This document shows, piece after piece, positions 1 to 6,853 of a DNA stretch of 33,669 nt. Below the pieces are notes generated by a model. The model searched no databases and was not told the DNA's origin. It saw nothing but the letters and a program-made list of their open reading frames with translations. Within the stretch, counting starts at the first letter, position 1. Every line of letters begins with the position of its first letter. This DNA is from Acidobacteriaceae bacterium (GTDB lineage: Bacteria > Actinomycetota > Actinomycetes > Mycobacteriales > Mycobacteriaceae), in assembly GCA_903970215.1 (NCBI GenBank), contig CAJCHX010000382.1:1-33669 (forward strand), in the 5' to 3' direction. The translations under genes were made by a program, and so were the position numbers.

Positions 1-264
1 GGGCGGGAGGTCTTCGACGGCACCGGGGAGACCGTCTACTCCCCCGACGGCAGCTCCCACCACCTCGGCTGGGGCAGCTTCCAATCCGCTCCCACCCTCG
101 CCGCACTCCGCGCGATCCCCGCCGCGTCGACCCCGCCAGCCGCGACGCGGCACGCGGTCGGCGTCGACGGATGTGTGGCAGTGTCCATGTACACCAACGC
201 CTCCGGCGGCGTCTACGTCATCGAGAACTGCAACGGGCACGAGATCCACCGCCGGATGAACTGA
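1..264 (+). CDS. Unrecognised protein, C-terminal part only
   Basis: An open frame enters from the left edge in frame 1 and ends at TGA 262-264, giving 87 residues of a larger protein. It contains SPDGSSHHLGWGSF near the start and VYVIENCNGHEIHRRMN at the end. Two cysteines lie in the last 35 residues. I do not recognise the family. The next gene starts about 20 bases downstream with its own Shine-Dalgarno, so the two are probably co-transcribed. Codon choice is strongly G/C at the third position, which supports coding. Confidence 0.55.
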   Translation, partial: GREVFDGTGETVYSPDGSSHHLGWGSFQSAPTLAALRAIPAASTPPAATRHAVGVDGCVAVSMYTNASGGVYVIENCNGHEIHRRMN

Positions 265-280
265 CCCCCACCCGGAGAGG

Positions 281-649
281 ATGATGCGAGCAATGACCAA
301 CAGCGACAACGACACCCGGCCGCTGCGGATCCGCATAGTGGCCGAACTCAAAACCCACAACCCCGCAGCCCGATACGGCGACTACCCAGGCCGGACACTC
401 GGCGACTACATCACCGAGATCGGCGGGATCCGCGGCACCCTCATCGACAACTACGACCAACCCCGCGAGGTATCCCTCGCCGCATTCGACGGCGCCGACC
501 CGAACACCTACCTCGACCTGATGTTCATCGAACAGACGAGCCCGGACGCCGAGTTCGACCCACCCGAGGACGGCCAGGTCGTACTCGCCGAATACGACGC
601 ACCCACCGAACGACCGCCGTACATGCCACCGCGCAGCGATCCCCGATAA
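281..649 (+). CDS. Small acidic hypothetical protein
   Basis: A frame of up to 122 residues, rich in Asp, Glu and Pro, with no membrane segment or motif I recognise. GGAGAGG at 274-280 precedes three in-frame ATGs at 281, 284 and 293. The third, beginning MTNSDND, is spaced best from the Shine-Dalgarno; the coordinates give the longest form. It lies 16 bases after the preceding partial gene and is probably in the same operon. The high third-position GC and absence of rare codons support a real gene. Function unknown. Confidence 0.55.
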   Translation: MMRAMTNSDNDTRPLRIRIVAELKTHNPAARYGDYPGRTLGDYITEIGGIRGTLIDNYDQPREVSLAAFDGADPNTYLDLMFIEQTSPDAEFDPPEDGQVVLAEYDAPTERPPYMPPRSDPR

Positions 650-705
650 CCGGCTCATGCGCAGGCCGTCCACAAGCGGCGGATCTGAGAGACGCCGACC
701 AGTGG

Positions 706-870
706 ATGGAGATGGCCCGCGCAGCTCCGGGCGACGACCCGACCCGGCTGCAGGACATGCACGCACGCGACGTGCTGAGCACGGCGATCCAGCACCGCTA
801 CGCCGACACGTACGTCCTCACGCATCGCACTGGCACACCTGACAGCGGGATAGGTACCGCCCGGCCGTAG
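706..870 (+). other. Possible small ORF or gene remnant
   Basis: In frame 1 a readable segment runs from about 688 to TAG 868-870 (MEMARAAPGDDPTRLQ from ATG 706). It looks like protein sequence (amphipathic, Arg/Asp/Gln rich), but no Shine-Dalgarno precedes the ATG. It may be the tail of a decayed gene. Nothing else convincing lies between 650 and 927. Confidence 0.2.
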
Positions 871-927
871 CCGAGAGCCTCCACTCTGCCTCGGATCAGA
901 TGATCGAACAGCGGTATACACTCGAAC

Positions 928-1341
928 ATGATGTTCGAATCCTGGTTCGCCTCCCCGGACGTGTACGCCCGGCGGGTGCTGCAGGTCTTCGACCCTCCAC
1001 GGGCCGTCCTCGTGAATATGGCGGTCAGCCTGCCGGGCCCCATCGGCGAGGAGATCGCCACCCGTTCGCCCCCGAACCTCGCCGTCCGCGCCGCCGGTCT
1101 CCGTCTCGAAACCTGGATGCCCGGCCGCCAGATCGCGTGGGCGAGAACCTCGACGGGCCGATTCTGGGCAGTCGTGGCCGTCGAAGCCTGGTCCTCGAAT
1201 GCCTTGTCACGCCTCACGATGCACCTGTGGACGACCCCGGAGGCGATCGTTCTCGACACGCCGGCGACCCGCACGGAGCGGCGCATGCACGAGATCACCA
1301 CCGCCCCATGGAACCGTCCCCCGAGGTTCTCGCGCCAGTAG
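928..1341 (+). CDS. Hypothetical protein, 137 aa, family with a decayed copy downstream
   Basis: Encodes MMFESWFASPDVYARRVLQV and ends APWNRPPRFSRQ. I do not recognise the family. Its last 50 codons recur, diverged, at 2348-2502. Several differences between the copies before the first indel are synonymous in this frame (for example TCG/TCA, AAT/AAC, TCA/TCG), which indicates the frame has been under coding selection. There is no Shine-Dalgarno. A TATACACT box lies only a few bases before ATG 928, so a leaderless transcript is possible. No membrane segments. Confidence 0.5.
   Translation: MMFESWFASPDVYARRVLQVFDPPRAVLVNMAVSLPGPIGEEIATRSPPNLAVRAAGLRLETWMPGRQIAWARTSTGRFWAVVAVEAWSSNALSRLTMHLWTTPEAIVLDTPATRTERRMHEITTAPWNRPPRFSRQ
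1188..1340 (+). repeat. Direct repeat, copy A (3' end of the 137-aa gene)
   Basis: About 153 bases aligning with 2348-2502 in the same orientation at roughly 80 percent identity by eye. The copies share long blocks such as CGGCGCATGCACGAG and GGTTCTCGCGCCAG. Copy A is in frame within the 137-aa gene. Confidence 0.75.
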
Positions 1342-1414
1342 CGGCAGCGTGTGCGTGCGCAGCAGCATCCGCCGGCCGGGCCACAATGTCCGATTCCAAG
1401 CTTGAACGGTTGCC

Positions 1415-1565
1415 GACGCGACCACGCGCTGAGGTTCTTCGGCCTCGCAACCTCCACCAGAAGACGCTTCTCCGCCTCGCTCACGCGCACGTCCACGCTC
1501 GTCCAGCTGCTCCTCCTCCGACTTCGGAGGCCTGCCGGTTCGCGCCGAACCGGATCTCGCGGAGG
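1415..1565 (-). pseudogene. Frameshifted ribbon-helix-helix (MobC-like) remnant
   Basis: Read on the minus strand, one frame gives RTGRPPKSEEEQLDER and the next gives VDVRVSEAEKRLLVEVARP followed by KNLSAW. Joined, they match the N-terminus of ribbon-helix-helix proteins of the plasmid-mobilisation accessory type (GRPPKS...ERVDVRVSEAEK...LSAW). A one-base frameshift sits near 1497, between the DER and VDV codons. Similarity stops after LSAW, so the 3' part is also lost. This is probably a dead relaxosome or regulatory gene and supports plasmid ancestry. Confidence 0.5.
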
Positions 1566-1568
1566 ATT

Positions 1569-2327
1569 TCAGATCTTGCGCTGGTGTCGCTTCGGCCGCA
1601 GCGGGCGGGGGATCTTCTCGGGCTCGTAGTGGTCGGTGATGAGCCAGACACGTCCGGTTCTGTCGCTTACCACCACTTGGATCCACCGCACTGATCGGTC
1701 GCTGTGAGCGTGCTGGTCACTGTCTGCGATCCACTGTGTATCCCAGACTTCATCGGGCTTGATCTGCTTTTTCTTCGCGAGCGCGCTAGTCAGGAACGTG
1801 AGGTTGCCTAGTTCGGTAACTGATATTGAGCGAAGCCATTTCGGTTCTTCTTTGTCGTTGACCTGCGCCCGGAATGCTAGGACCTGGATGTCGTAGACGC
1901 TGGCGTCACTCCGGTTCTCGATGTGCAGCCACCAGCTGTAACTGCCCTCGTGCATCTCGCCGGTCGTATGCAACAGGCGCAGAAGGCGTACTTGCGCGGC
2001 CTGGTCCTCAGTCTCCGATCTCTGCTGCAGTCGGAAGACGTTGACCGCTAAGACCACACTGACGAATGTCGCCGCGCTGCCGCCGGCCGATACCCACGCC
2101 GGTACCGTCCCTAACTGCAAGCCGTGCCACAGCCCCAGGATCACGACCACGACAAAGGCGACGACCGCGAGCACAATAGCCGCGACCCGATGCTGTCGGA
2201 GCCGTGTCACGCTACTCGACCAGAATCGCAAGTGCAGGAACTTATCCCACGCATCGAACGCAAACGTCTTCCGCACTACGCCATCATCCTCGTTCGATCC
2301 GAGGCGTCGACTGCGAGGACGAATCAT
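1569..2327 (-). CDS. Two-helix membrane protein of unknown function
   Basis: 252 residues. After about 48 residues come two hydrophobic segments: roughly residues 49-68 (AAIVLAVVAFVVVVILGLW) and roughly 77-97 (VPAWVSAGGSAATFVSVVLAV). A charged linker (LQQRSETEDQ) follows, then a soluble C-terminal domain of about 140 residues with a beta-rich look (SYSWWLHIENRSDASVYDIQ), ending in a basic tail. The arrangement suggests an inner-membrane anchor with a cytoplasmic domain; I do not recognise that domain. The gene lies between the two direct-repeat copies at 1188 and 2348, so it may have arrived as an insertion or been bracketed by a duplication. Confidence 0.65.
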   Translation of the reverse strand: MIRPRSRRLGSNEDDGVVRKTFAFDAWDKFLHLRFWSSSVTRLRQHRVAAIVLAVVAFVVVVILGLWHGLQLGTVPAWVSAGGSAATFVSVVLAVNVFRLQQRSETEDQAAQVRLLRLLHTTGEMHEGSYSWWLHIENRSDASVYDIQVLAFRAQVNDKEEPKWLRSISVTELGNLTFLTSALAKKKQIKPDEVWDTQWIADSDQHAHSDRSVRWIQVVVSDRTGRVWLITDHYEPEKIPRPLRPKRHQRKI

Positions 2328-2347
2328 GCGTGCAGCGGCTGCGGCAA

Positions 2348-2502
2348 GTGGTCCTCAAACGCCGAGTCGCGCCTCGCGATGAACCTGTGGACGGGTCCCA
2401 GAGGCCGATCGTTCTCGACACGCCCGTGGCGCGCACTGAGCGGCGCATGCACGAGGTCATCACCGCCCCATGGAGCCGTCCCCCAAGGTTCTCGCGCCAG
2501 GA
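2348..2502 (+). pseudogene. Direct repeat, copy B: frameshifted fragment of the 137-aa gene
   Basis: Matches 1188-1340. The copy begins in frame as KWSSNAESRLAMNLW. It gains two bases at about 2394-2406 and continues in another frame as IVLDTPVARTERRMHE to APWSRPPRFSRQD. It is therefore a broken gene fragment with no start of its own. Confidence 0.6.
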
Positions 2503-2559
2503 TTAAGACACTCCGCACCGCGACCTCACCTACCGATCACCACACCAGCGACCCGTGTT

Positions 2560-3909
2560 CTACCGTTCGGGTCCGCCGCGCTCCGTCGGCTGTTCCGGTC
2601 CGCGGTACACCTCGGGTGCGGCGGCGGGGCTGGGGAGCTCGACCGGCGACGCCGCCGACGGTGCTTGGGTCGCGGCCAACAGATCGCTGATCCGCGCGCG
2701 GGTATCCGCCGGCGCGGGAGGCTCGGGGCGATCGAGGCCGAGGATCTCGGTGCGGATGTAGGCGGCGAACCCCGGCGCGGTGAAGCTGAGTCTGCCGTAG
2801 CCGGCGTCCTCGATCAGGCCCTTGTCCTTGAGTGATTGTCGAGGCTTGCTGATGGCCTCGGTGCGCACGTTCAGGGCGGTGGCGATGTCTCGGCGGCGCA
2901 CGCTCGTGTCACCGAGCCCCGCCATGGCGACGAGCATCTGCATCTCGGATTCGGTGGCCTTGGACCACCGGGCCCGGAAGAACGCCGCCCGGGCCGGGGT
3001 GAACGTGGCGGCAGCCAACTCCACATGGTCGATCGTCAGCACGGAACCAGCCGCGGGGAACCCGGCGGCGGTCCACGTCTCGTCGCCGATGAGCTGAACG
3101 AAGAACGGATAGTTCTGGGCGAAGCCCAGCGCGCGCTCCGCCGCCGCGGGACTCCACGTGACACCGCGGCGCCCCGCCGGACCGGTCAGCGCGGTGATCG
3201 CGGCACCGTCGTTGAGGTTGCCCAGATGCACGTACTGGAATCGCTCGGCGAAAGAGACGGCGTCGGTGATGACGTCCTGGCTGTGGCTCAGGCCCGCAGC
3301 GAACAGCGCGGCCGGTAGAGCCGCGTCGTCGGCCTGCATGTTCTGCCACGCGTAGCCCAGAGCACGCAGGCCATCGGCATCGGCCGACTGGATCTCGTCC
3401 ACCAACACCACCAGGCCGGTCGCGTCGCTGCGCTGGGCCTGCTCGGCCGCGGCCCGGATCAGCCCCTGCAGCTCCCGACCCGCCGCGCGGCGGTAGGCCG
3501 TCGCGGCCGGATCGGTGGCCGTCTTGATCGACACCGGGCCGATGCCGATGCTCAGGTTCTTCACCGCCGCGTGGATCTGCTCCCGGGCGGAGTCCTGCCA
3601 GCGGCGACCCAGCGCGGTGAACTCCGCGCTCACCGTCTCCAGGAACGGGCGATCGCCGGCGGTGATGAACACCGTGGCGAATCCGCGACTCTGCGCGGCC
3701 TGCTCGTACGCCCTCAGCAGGCTGGTCTTGCCCACCCCGCGCGGACCGACGTCGACCCGGATGCGGCCGTTGAGCTTGTGGAAGGTCTGAACGTACGACA
3801 GACGTTCGTCGATCGCGTGCAGCTGGACGGCCCGTCCGGGAAGCTCCACCGCGAGGTCGGCGATGACCCCCGGCGTGTACGGGCTGGGCTGCTGCGACGA
3901 GGTCACCAT
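2560..3909 (-). CDS. AAA+ ATPase with winged-helix tail, copy 1
   Basis: 449 residues. Walker A GPRGVGKT at 55-62 and Walker B VVLVDEIQ with DE at 171-172 place it in the ATPase group with an AAA_16/Orc-like P-loop and a C-terminal winged helix (about 315-390, containing RRRDIATALNVRTEAI and LIEDAGYGRLSFTAPGF). The Pro/Ala-rich tail ends EVYRGPEQPTERGGPER. A close paralogue is encoded at 29867-31231. ATG 3909 and GTG 3906 are alternative starts. The gene is monocistronic, with a 20-bp perfect palindrome starting 18 bases upstream, so autoregulation or use as a plasmid-specific DNA site is plausible. The molecular role is unknown; plasmid maintenance or a regulatory ATPase are guesses. Confidence 0.8.
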   Translation of the reverse strand: MVTSSQQPSPYTPGVIADLAVELPGRAVQLHAIDERLSYVQTFHKLNGRIRVDVGPRGVGKTSLLRAYEQAAQSRGFATVFITAGDRPFLETVSAEFTALGRRWQDSAREQIHAAVKNLSIGIGPVSIKTATDPAATAYRRAAGRELQGLIRAAAEQAQRSDATGLVVLVDEIQSADADGLRALGYAWQNMQADDAALPAALFAAGLSHSQDVITDAVSFAERFQYVHLGNLNDGAAITALTGPAGRRGVTWSPAAAERALGFAQNYPFFVQLIGDETWTAAGFPAAGSVLTIDHVELAAATFTPARAAFFRARWSKATESEMQMLVAMAGLGDTSVRRRDIATALNVRTEAISKPRQSLKDKGLIEDAGYGRLSFTAPGFAAYIRTEILGLDRPEPPAPADTRARISDLLAATQAPSAASPVELPSPAAAPEVYRGPEQPTERGGPER

Positions 3910-3927
3910 GCCACCCTACCCACACCA

Positions 3928-3974
3928 CGGGATAGGTTGGGATAACTAGGGCCGAGTTATCCCAACCTATCCCG
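3928..3974. promoter_or_regulatory. 20-bp perfect palindrome upstream of ATPase copy 1
   Basis: CGGGATAGGTTGGGATAACT (3928-3947) is repeated as its exact reverse complement at 3955-3974 around a 7-base spacer. The same architecture, with 18-bp arms and the same spacer length, precedes the paralogous ATPase at 31258-31300. Conservation of the palindrome outside the coding region suggests a protein-binding operator or centromere-like site. Confidence 0.7.
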
Positions 3975-4116
3975 CCGGGCCGAAACGGGTCATCACGCCC
4001 GCCTGGGTCGGGTAGATCGATGGCGGCGCCGGTGTCATACCCAGCGTGTAGAGAGGAGAGTCAGGAAGGAAGTCTCATGGGTCCACGGACGATCCGCAAA
4101 AGGTGAGCACGAGAGG

Positions 4117-4497
4117 ATGGATGATTCAATGAGTTCACAGACCGAGACAGAAGCGGCTTCGCAACTGCGTGCATGGGCGAAGGGCATCTACCCCACGGAG
4201 GCCGGCGTCGAACTGCTCGTGCGCCACGGGCGCATCGTCTACGAGGCCGCGCCGTGGGTCCGCCGCGCCGACGACGGGTCGGCCGCGTGGATCGACCCCA
4301 CCAGTCTGCTCGAAGACGCGGGCCCGCTGTCAGGCAGCGAACAGCGCGTCGTGGCGATCGCCGCGAGTCTGCTCGGAGGGCCTCCAGTTGACCTGTCCGA
4401 AGTGCTCAGCAGCCTCGACCCCGCCACCTCGGACCTCGTCCTCGCCTCGCTCGCGCACGCCGCCGGCGGGGCACGCCGTTATCCCACCGCCCGCTGA
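4117..4497 (+). CDS. Hypothetical soluble protein, 126 aa
   Basis: Encodes SQLRAWAKGIYPTEAGVELL then LVRHGRIVYEAAPWV and a C-terminal helical part (SGSEQRVVAIAASLLGG, DLVLASLAHAAGG). GAGAGG at 4111-4116 abuts ATG 4117, so the in-frame ATG at 4129 (MSSQTETEAA) is the better-spaced start. No membrane segment or signal peptide. I do not recognise the family. It is transcribed away from the ATPase gene, with the palindrome between them, so the palindrome could influence both. Confidence 0.6.
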   Translation: MDDSMSSQTETEAASQLRAWAKGIYPTEAGVELLVRHGRIVYEAAPWVRRADDGSAAWIDPTSLLEDAGPLSGSEQRVVAIAASLLGGPPVDLSEVLSSLDPATSDLVLASLAHAAGGARRYPTAR

Positions 4498-4542
4498 GAC
4501 GTCGACAAGGCACTAGTTGTCGGGTACACCTAGTGGGCTGGC

Positions 4543-4597
4543 GTGGACGCGATCTACGCAGCAATGCGGCACACATCCCGGCTGTGCTAGCAGTAGG
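4543..4597 (+). repeat. Decayed gene-end segment shared with 26215-26269
   Basis: The first 20 bases (GTGGACGCGATCTACGCAGC) are identical to 26215-26234, and the remainder is similar. Translated, this copy reads VDAIYAAMRHTSRLC then stops early; the other reads VDAIYAAVRHVSRLREQ stop. Both look like the C-terminus of one unidentified gene left behind at two loci. Confidence 0.5.
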
Positions 4598-4629
4598 TAG
4601 GCCTCGGCAGAGCTTCGATCCAGCCGAAG

Positions 4630-4725
4630 ATCACGGATGGCGAGCTGCGCGGCGAAGTCCAATTCGCGGGTATCAAGAAGTTCGCGTTGCATGGTCGACC
4701 AGAACGATTCCATCATGGTGTTGCA
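4630..4725 (-). pseudogene. IS3-family transposase fragment
   Basis: The minus strand reads CNTMMESFWSTMQRELLDTR followed by ELDFAAQLA. This matches the conserved NAMMESFWSTMQRELLD stretch near the C-terminus of IS3-type OrfB transposases. Only about 30 codons remain. The fragment ends against a 19-bp perfect hairpin (4720-4761). No terminal repeats are identifiable. Confidence 0.6.
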
Positions 4726-4761
4726 CCCCGGGTTTGGTGAAGACCAAACCCGGGGTGCAAC
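4720..4761. other. Perfect 19-bp inverted repeat with 4-base loop
   Basis: GTTGCACCCCGGGTTTGGT (4720-4738), loop GAAG, then the exact reverse complement (4743-4761). It sits at the broken edge of the IS3 transposase fragment. There is no T-tract on either side, so a classical terminator is less likely than a rearrangement scar or fold-back junction. Confidence 0.6.
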
Positions 4762-4843
4762 AGGGTGTGTCCGACGTCCGGTATAGGCGTCCTCGCCCGA
4801 CCGCGGTTTCCGCGTACGTGATCTACGCCAATCCGGGGCAACG

Positions 4844-5398
4844 TCAGCCGACTGGCGTCCCGCTAGTCGCGAGGAGCCTGCAGTATTCTTTGGCGTCCAA
4901 GACGAGGTCCTCGTCTGATGGGTTGAGCATCATGCCGTAGACAGCGTGAACACCCTGATAGTCGAACTGGCAGAACTCCAGTGTTTGACTGACCGGGGCG
5001 AGGTACTCGTCGAGAGTCCGTCGGGCGACGCCTTCCGCGGTGTACGTGTCCAGGGTACTGCCGACCGAGACGGCCAGCCACGCCTTCTTGCCGCGCAGCT
5101 CGGAGGCGGAACCGTCGAGGGTGAAGGCGAAACCATAAATCAGCACCGCATCGAACCATGCCTTGACCATCGGGGTCACGTTGTACCAGCACAGCGGGAA
5201 CTGCAGAACCAGGGTGTCGTGCTCGCGCAGCAACTGCTGTTCGCGCGCGACATCGATGTCGAAATCGGGGTAGGTCTGATAGAGGTCGTGGACGGTGACG
5301 TTGCCCAAGTTCTCGATCTCGGAGAGCCGGGTGGCGTTGGCGCGGGAGTTCGTGAGGTCCGGGTGGGCGACAATGACGAGGGTGCGATTGGTGGGCAA
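4844..5398 (-). CDS. NAD(P)H:quinone oxidoreductase (flavodoxin-like fold)
   Basis: 184 residues. It starts MPTNRTLVIVAHPDLTNSR, the KefF/MdaB-type flavodoxin-like N-terminus in which TLVIVAHPD forms the first strand and FMN-phosphate loop. It continues with LVLQFPLCWYNVTPMVKAWF (about 66-85), the family's active-site WY segment and helix, and FAFTLDGSASELRGKKAWLA. Such enzymes use FMN or FAD and NAD(P)H for two-electron reduction of quinones. Here it could reduce or detoxify redox-active phenazines, but that is inference from location. It is monocistronic, flanked by an IS3 scrap and a 430-base gap. Confidence 0.85.
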   Translation of the reverse strand: MPTNRTLVIVAHPDLTNSRANATRLSEIENLGNVTVHDLYQTYPDFDIDVAREQQLLREHDTLVLQFPLCWYNVTPMVKAWFDAVLIYGFAFTLDGSASELRGKKAWLAVSVGSTLDTYTAEGVARRTLDEYLAPVSQTLEFCQFDYQGVHAVYGMMLNPSDEDLVLDAKEYCRLLATSGTPVG

Positions 5399-5830
5399 AA
5401 GATGGTTCCATTTCTCGTGTAGGACGCGAACCCGTGTGCGTCCTTACTGTCAATGATGGTGGGCAGGTAGGTCCGGGCCGGGTCATGCTCTCTCTTGGGA
5501 GCTTTGAATTGGTGACCGATTTCGGAACGAGCACCTACGTCTTCAAGTAAAGGCGGTCAGTGATCCGAGTGGTATTTATGACGCAATATTGACCGACTCA
5601 TTCCACCGGCGACCGTCCGGGCGGTGGATATTCACGCTCGCCTGCCGCCTGCCACCTGCCGCTACCCAGGGGACAGTCCCGAACCGCCCTGCCGGACTCA
5701 ACGCGAGGATCCTCACGGCGCTACGCGACAGACGGGTCTGCTGAGGGTGGTGGAGCTTTGACCGAAAGACTCCTCTACACCCCACGCGAATGGTGATCAG
5801 AACAGCGCCGAGCCGAACAACTCCAGTTTG
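5399..5830. other. Intergenic region with no gene recognised
   Basis: 432 bases between two minus-strand genes. The right half holds the end of the MmcB-like gene's downstream region and the left half should hold the quinone reductase promoter. No transposase scrap, RNA gene, long palindrome or convincing short ORF was seen. Third-position GC bias is absent in all frames. Confidence 0.5.
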
Positions 5831-6478
5831 TTATCGAACGTTTCGGGCCGCGGCTCGCGGTTGGTGGATCATGCATGGGACGGCCTCGCCGCATAGCGCG
5901 CACCGGCGGTGGGGCTCGCGATCGAGGCGCGCGGTGACGGCATCGCGGCGCAGCGGTTCACGGCTCGCGGTGCGCCCCGCGGCAGCCATGAGGGAGACGG
6001 ACAGTTCCGCCGGCAGTGGCGCGGGCTCAGAGCGGATCGCCTTCGTCTTTGCTCGCAGTCCCGCCTTTCCGGGCACCAGCAGCCCCCAGCCCCCCGGAAG
6101 CTCGCCCTCGCGAACGATCGCCGGGTCGGAGACCACCAGCCACCAGTAGTGCATGTACGGGGTGAACGCCGCCGCCTTCGACGGGTCACGCAGCTCGGCC
6201 AGCCAGTCCGACCGGGAGACCTTCACCTCGTGGCCGTGGATCGCCAGGCCGCTACTGGGGTACCTGTCGACCGCGATGAAGTCCGCGACCCGATCACGGA
6301 AGTTGCCCAGTCCCACGGCCACATGCTCAGCCCGCACCCACCGGTCGGCGATCGTTCCCTCGCGTACAGCGGTGTACCGCTCAAGGAGCAAGTCGAGGAG
6401 GTCCCGCTCGTTGGCAACCGAGCGCGCCCCGGTGAGCCGACCGCGCTGCGGAGCGGTCTGGAACAGTTGCTCGGGCAT
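5831..6478 (-). CDS. MmcB-like, PD-(D/E)XK nuclease-fold protein
   Basis: 215 residues. The core LGNFRDRVADFIAVDRY ... GLAIHGHEVKVSRSDWL ... FTPYMHYWWLVVSD resembles the MmcB family of putative DNA-repair or nuclease-fold proteins common in actinobacteriophages and plasmids. Candidate catalytic residues are Asp66 or Asp71, Glu84 and Lys86 (the D...E-x-K arrangement). The C-terminus has a possible metal knuckle (CALCGEAVPCMIH). It is a stand-alone gene. A role in DNA processing of the mobile element is likely, but substrate and activity are unknown. Confidence 0.65.
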   Translation of the reverse strand: MPEQLFQTAPQRGRLTGARSVANERDLLDLLLERYTAVREGTIADRWVRAEHVAVGLGNFRDRVADFIAVDRYPSSGLAIHGHEVKVSRSDWLAELRDPSKAAAFTPYMHYWWLVVSDPAIVREGELPGGWGLLVPGKAGLRAKTKAIRSEPAPLPAELSVSLMAAAGRTASREPLRRDAVTARLDREPHRRCALCGEAVPCMIHQPRAAARNVR

Positions 6479-6744
6479 GGGCAGATCTCCTTCTTGGTTC
6501 GACCACCGGGTACAGCCTTTTGGGGCTCTGGTCGCTGGATTTCGTCCGCAGCTCGCGCGGCTCCCCTCGATGATCAGGCGTACCAGGCAGTTCCGATTTT
6601 CTGATGGGTAGCTGGCCGTGTATCGCAGGCTACAGCCGGAGGAACAGGGGAGCGGTCGTCGGCGAGGACGCGATAGCGGTGTTCAATCCGGTCCGGTCCG
6701 ACCGATCGGATCCGACTCGGCCGCAGGACCCGGTTTCAAACCCG

Positions 6745-6830
6745 CGCCGCCGACACTCCCCGGTCCCGGCTACCACTCACCCATCGACTACGAGAACAAC
6801 TACCACCACACCCGCCGCCGCGGCGTCCTG
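6745..6830 (+). pseudogene. Probable IS3-type transposase 3' end remnant
   Basis: The plus strand reads LPGPGYHSPIDYENNYHHT, which resembles the terminal LGY.SP.dYE motif of IS3-family OrfB transposases. Nothing upstream in 6480-6744 restores a transposase. Together with the minus-strand scrap at 4630-4725 it brackets the quinone reductase and MmcB-like genes. Support is one short motif only. Confidence 0.4.
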
Positions 6831-6853
6831 AAACCTGGACTGGACGCGAAGGT

